A stretch of 5,158 nt of DNA from an uncultured Clostridia bacterium (lineage in GTDB: Bacteria; Bacillota; Clostridia; UBA1381): assembly GCA_934489015.1 (NCBI GenBank), contig CAKSSN010000052.1:1-5158 (forward strand), given 5' to 3'. The notes below the pieces were generated by a model. The model was not told where the DNA came from and did not search any database. It saw nothing but the letters and a program-made list of their open reading frames with translations. Shown here piece by piece: positions 5,139 through 5,158 of this stretch (the first letter of the stretch is position 1; each line of letters starts with the position of its first letter). A program made the translations under genes and the position numbers.

Positions 5139-5158
5139 AACAGAAAGAAAGGTGTTAA

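Noticed and set aside
1..5158. CRISPR array, tRNA or rRNA genes
   Set aside because: No regularly spaced direct repeats, and no tRNA- or rRNA-like conserved segments seen on either strand.

Overview
The window carries a compact glycyl-radical-enzyme (GRE) locus from what looks like a strictly anaerobic, low-GC Gram-positive bacterium (Bacillota, probably a gut-type clostridium). The reasons are the AT-rich composition, strong AGGAGG-type ribosome binding sites, sigma-A-like promoters (TTGCAA-N17-TATAAT, extended -10 boxes), and the oxygen-sensitive chemistry of the genes. The taxonomic call is inference from style, not from a marker gene.

Central module. On the minus strand a 708-aa GRE (1300-3426) is followed, after a 70-nt gap, by its radical-SAM activase (324-1229). 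They form a clear two-gene operon. A divergent AraC-family regulator (3612-4481, plus strand) lies upstream across a 185-bp intergenic region. That region holds a plus-strand promoter, two minus-strand extended -10 boxes and an 11-bp perfect inverted repeat. The simplest model is that the AraC protein senses the GRE substrate or a related metabolite and controls the enzyme/activase pair. The activase would use S-adenosylmethionine and an iron-sulfur cluster to place the radical on Gly683 of the GRE, which passes it to Cys370 to start substrate turnover. The Cys-Val-Glu active-site signature argues against a pyruvate formate-lyase (which has Cys-Cys) and fits the eliminase/decarboxylase-like GREs. 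The substrate cannot be told from sequence, and no transporter, dehydrogenase or microcompartment gene is present to hint at it.

Flanks. A perfect 56-bp inverted repeat bounds the window (75-130 and 5083-5138). Each arm contains an outward-facing promoter (TCGACA-N17-TATAAT with extended -10) and is followed by an AGGTG-type ribosome-binding-like sequence, so each points at something outside the window. Just inside the right arm is a minus-strand fragment (4923-5081) that reads as the C-terminal tail of a second, different GRE activase, cut off at the repeat. The two remaining gaps (131-323 and 4482-4922) hold no convincing full gene. They do contain a GNRA-capped hairpin, a roughly 107-bp imperfect palindrome, a smaller inverted repeat and a few short open stretches, and look like worn intergenic or mobile-element sequence.
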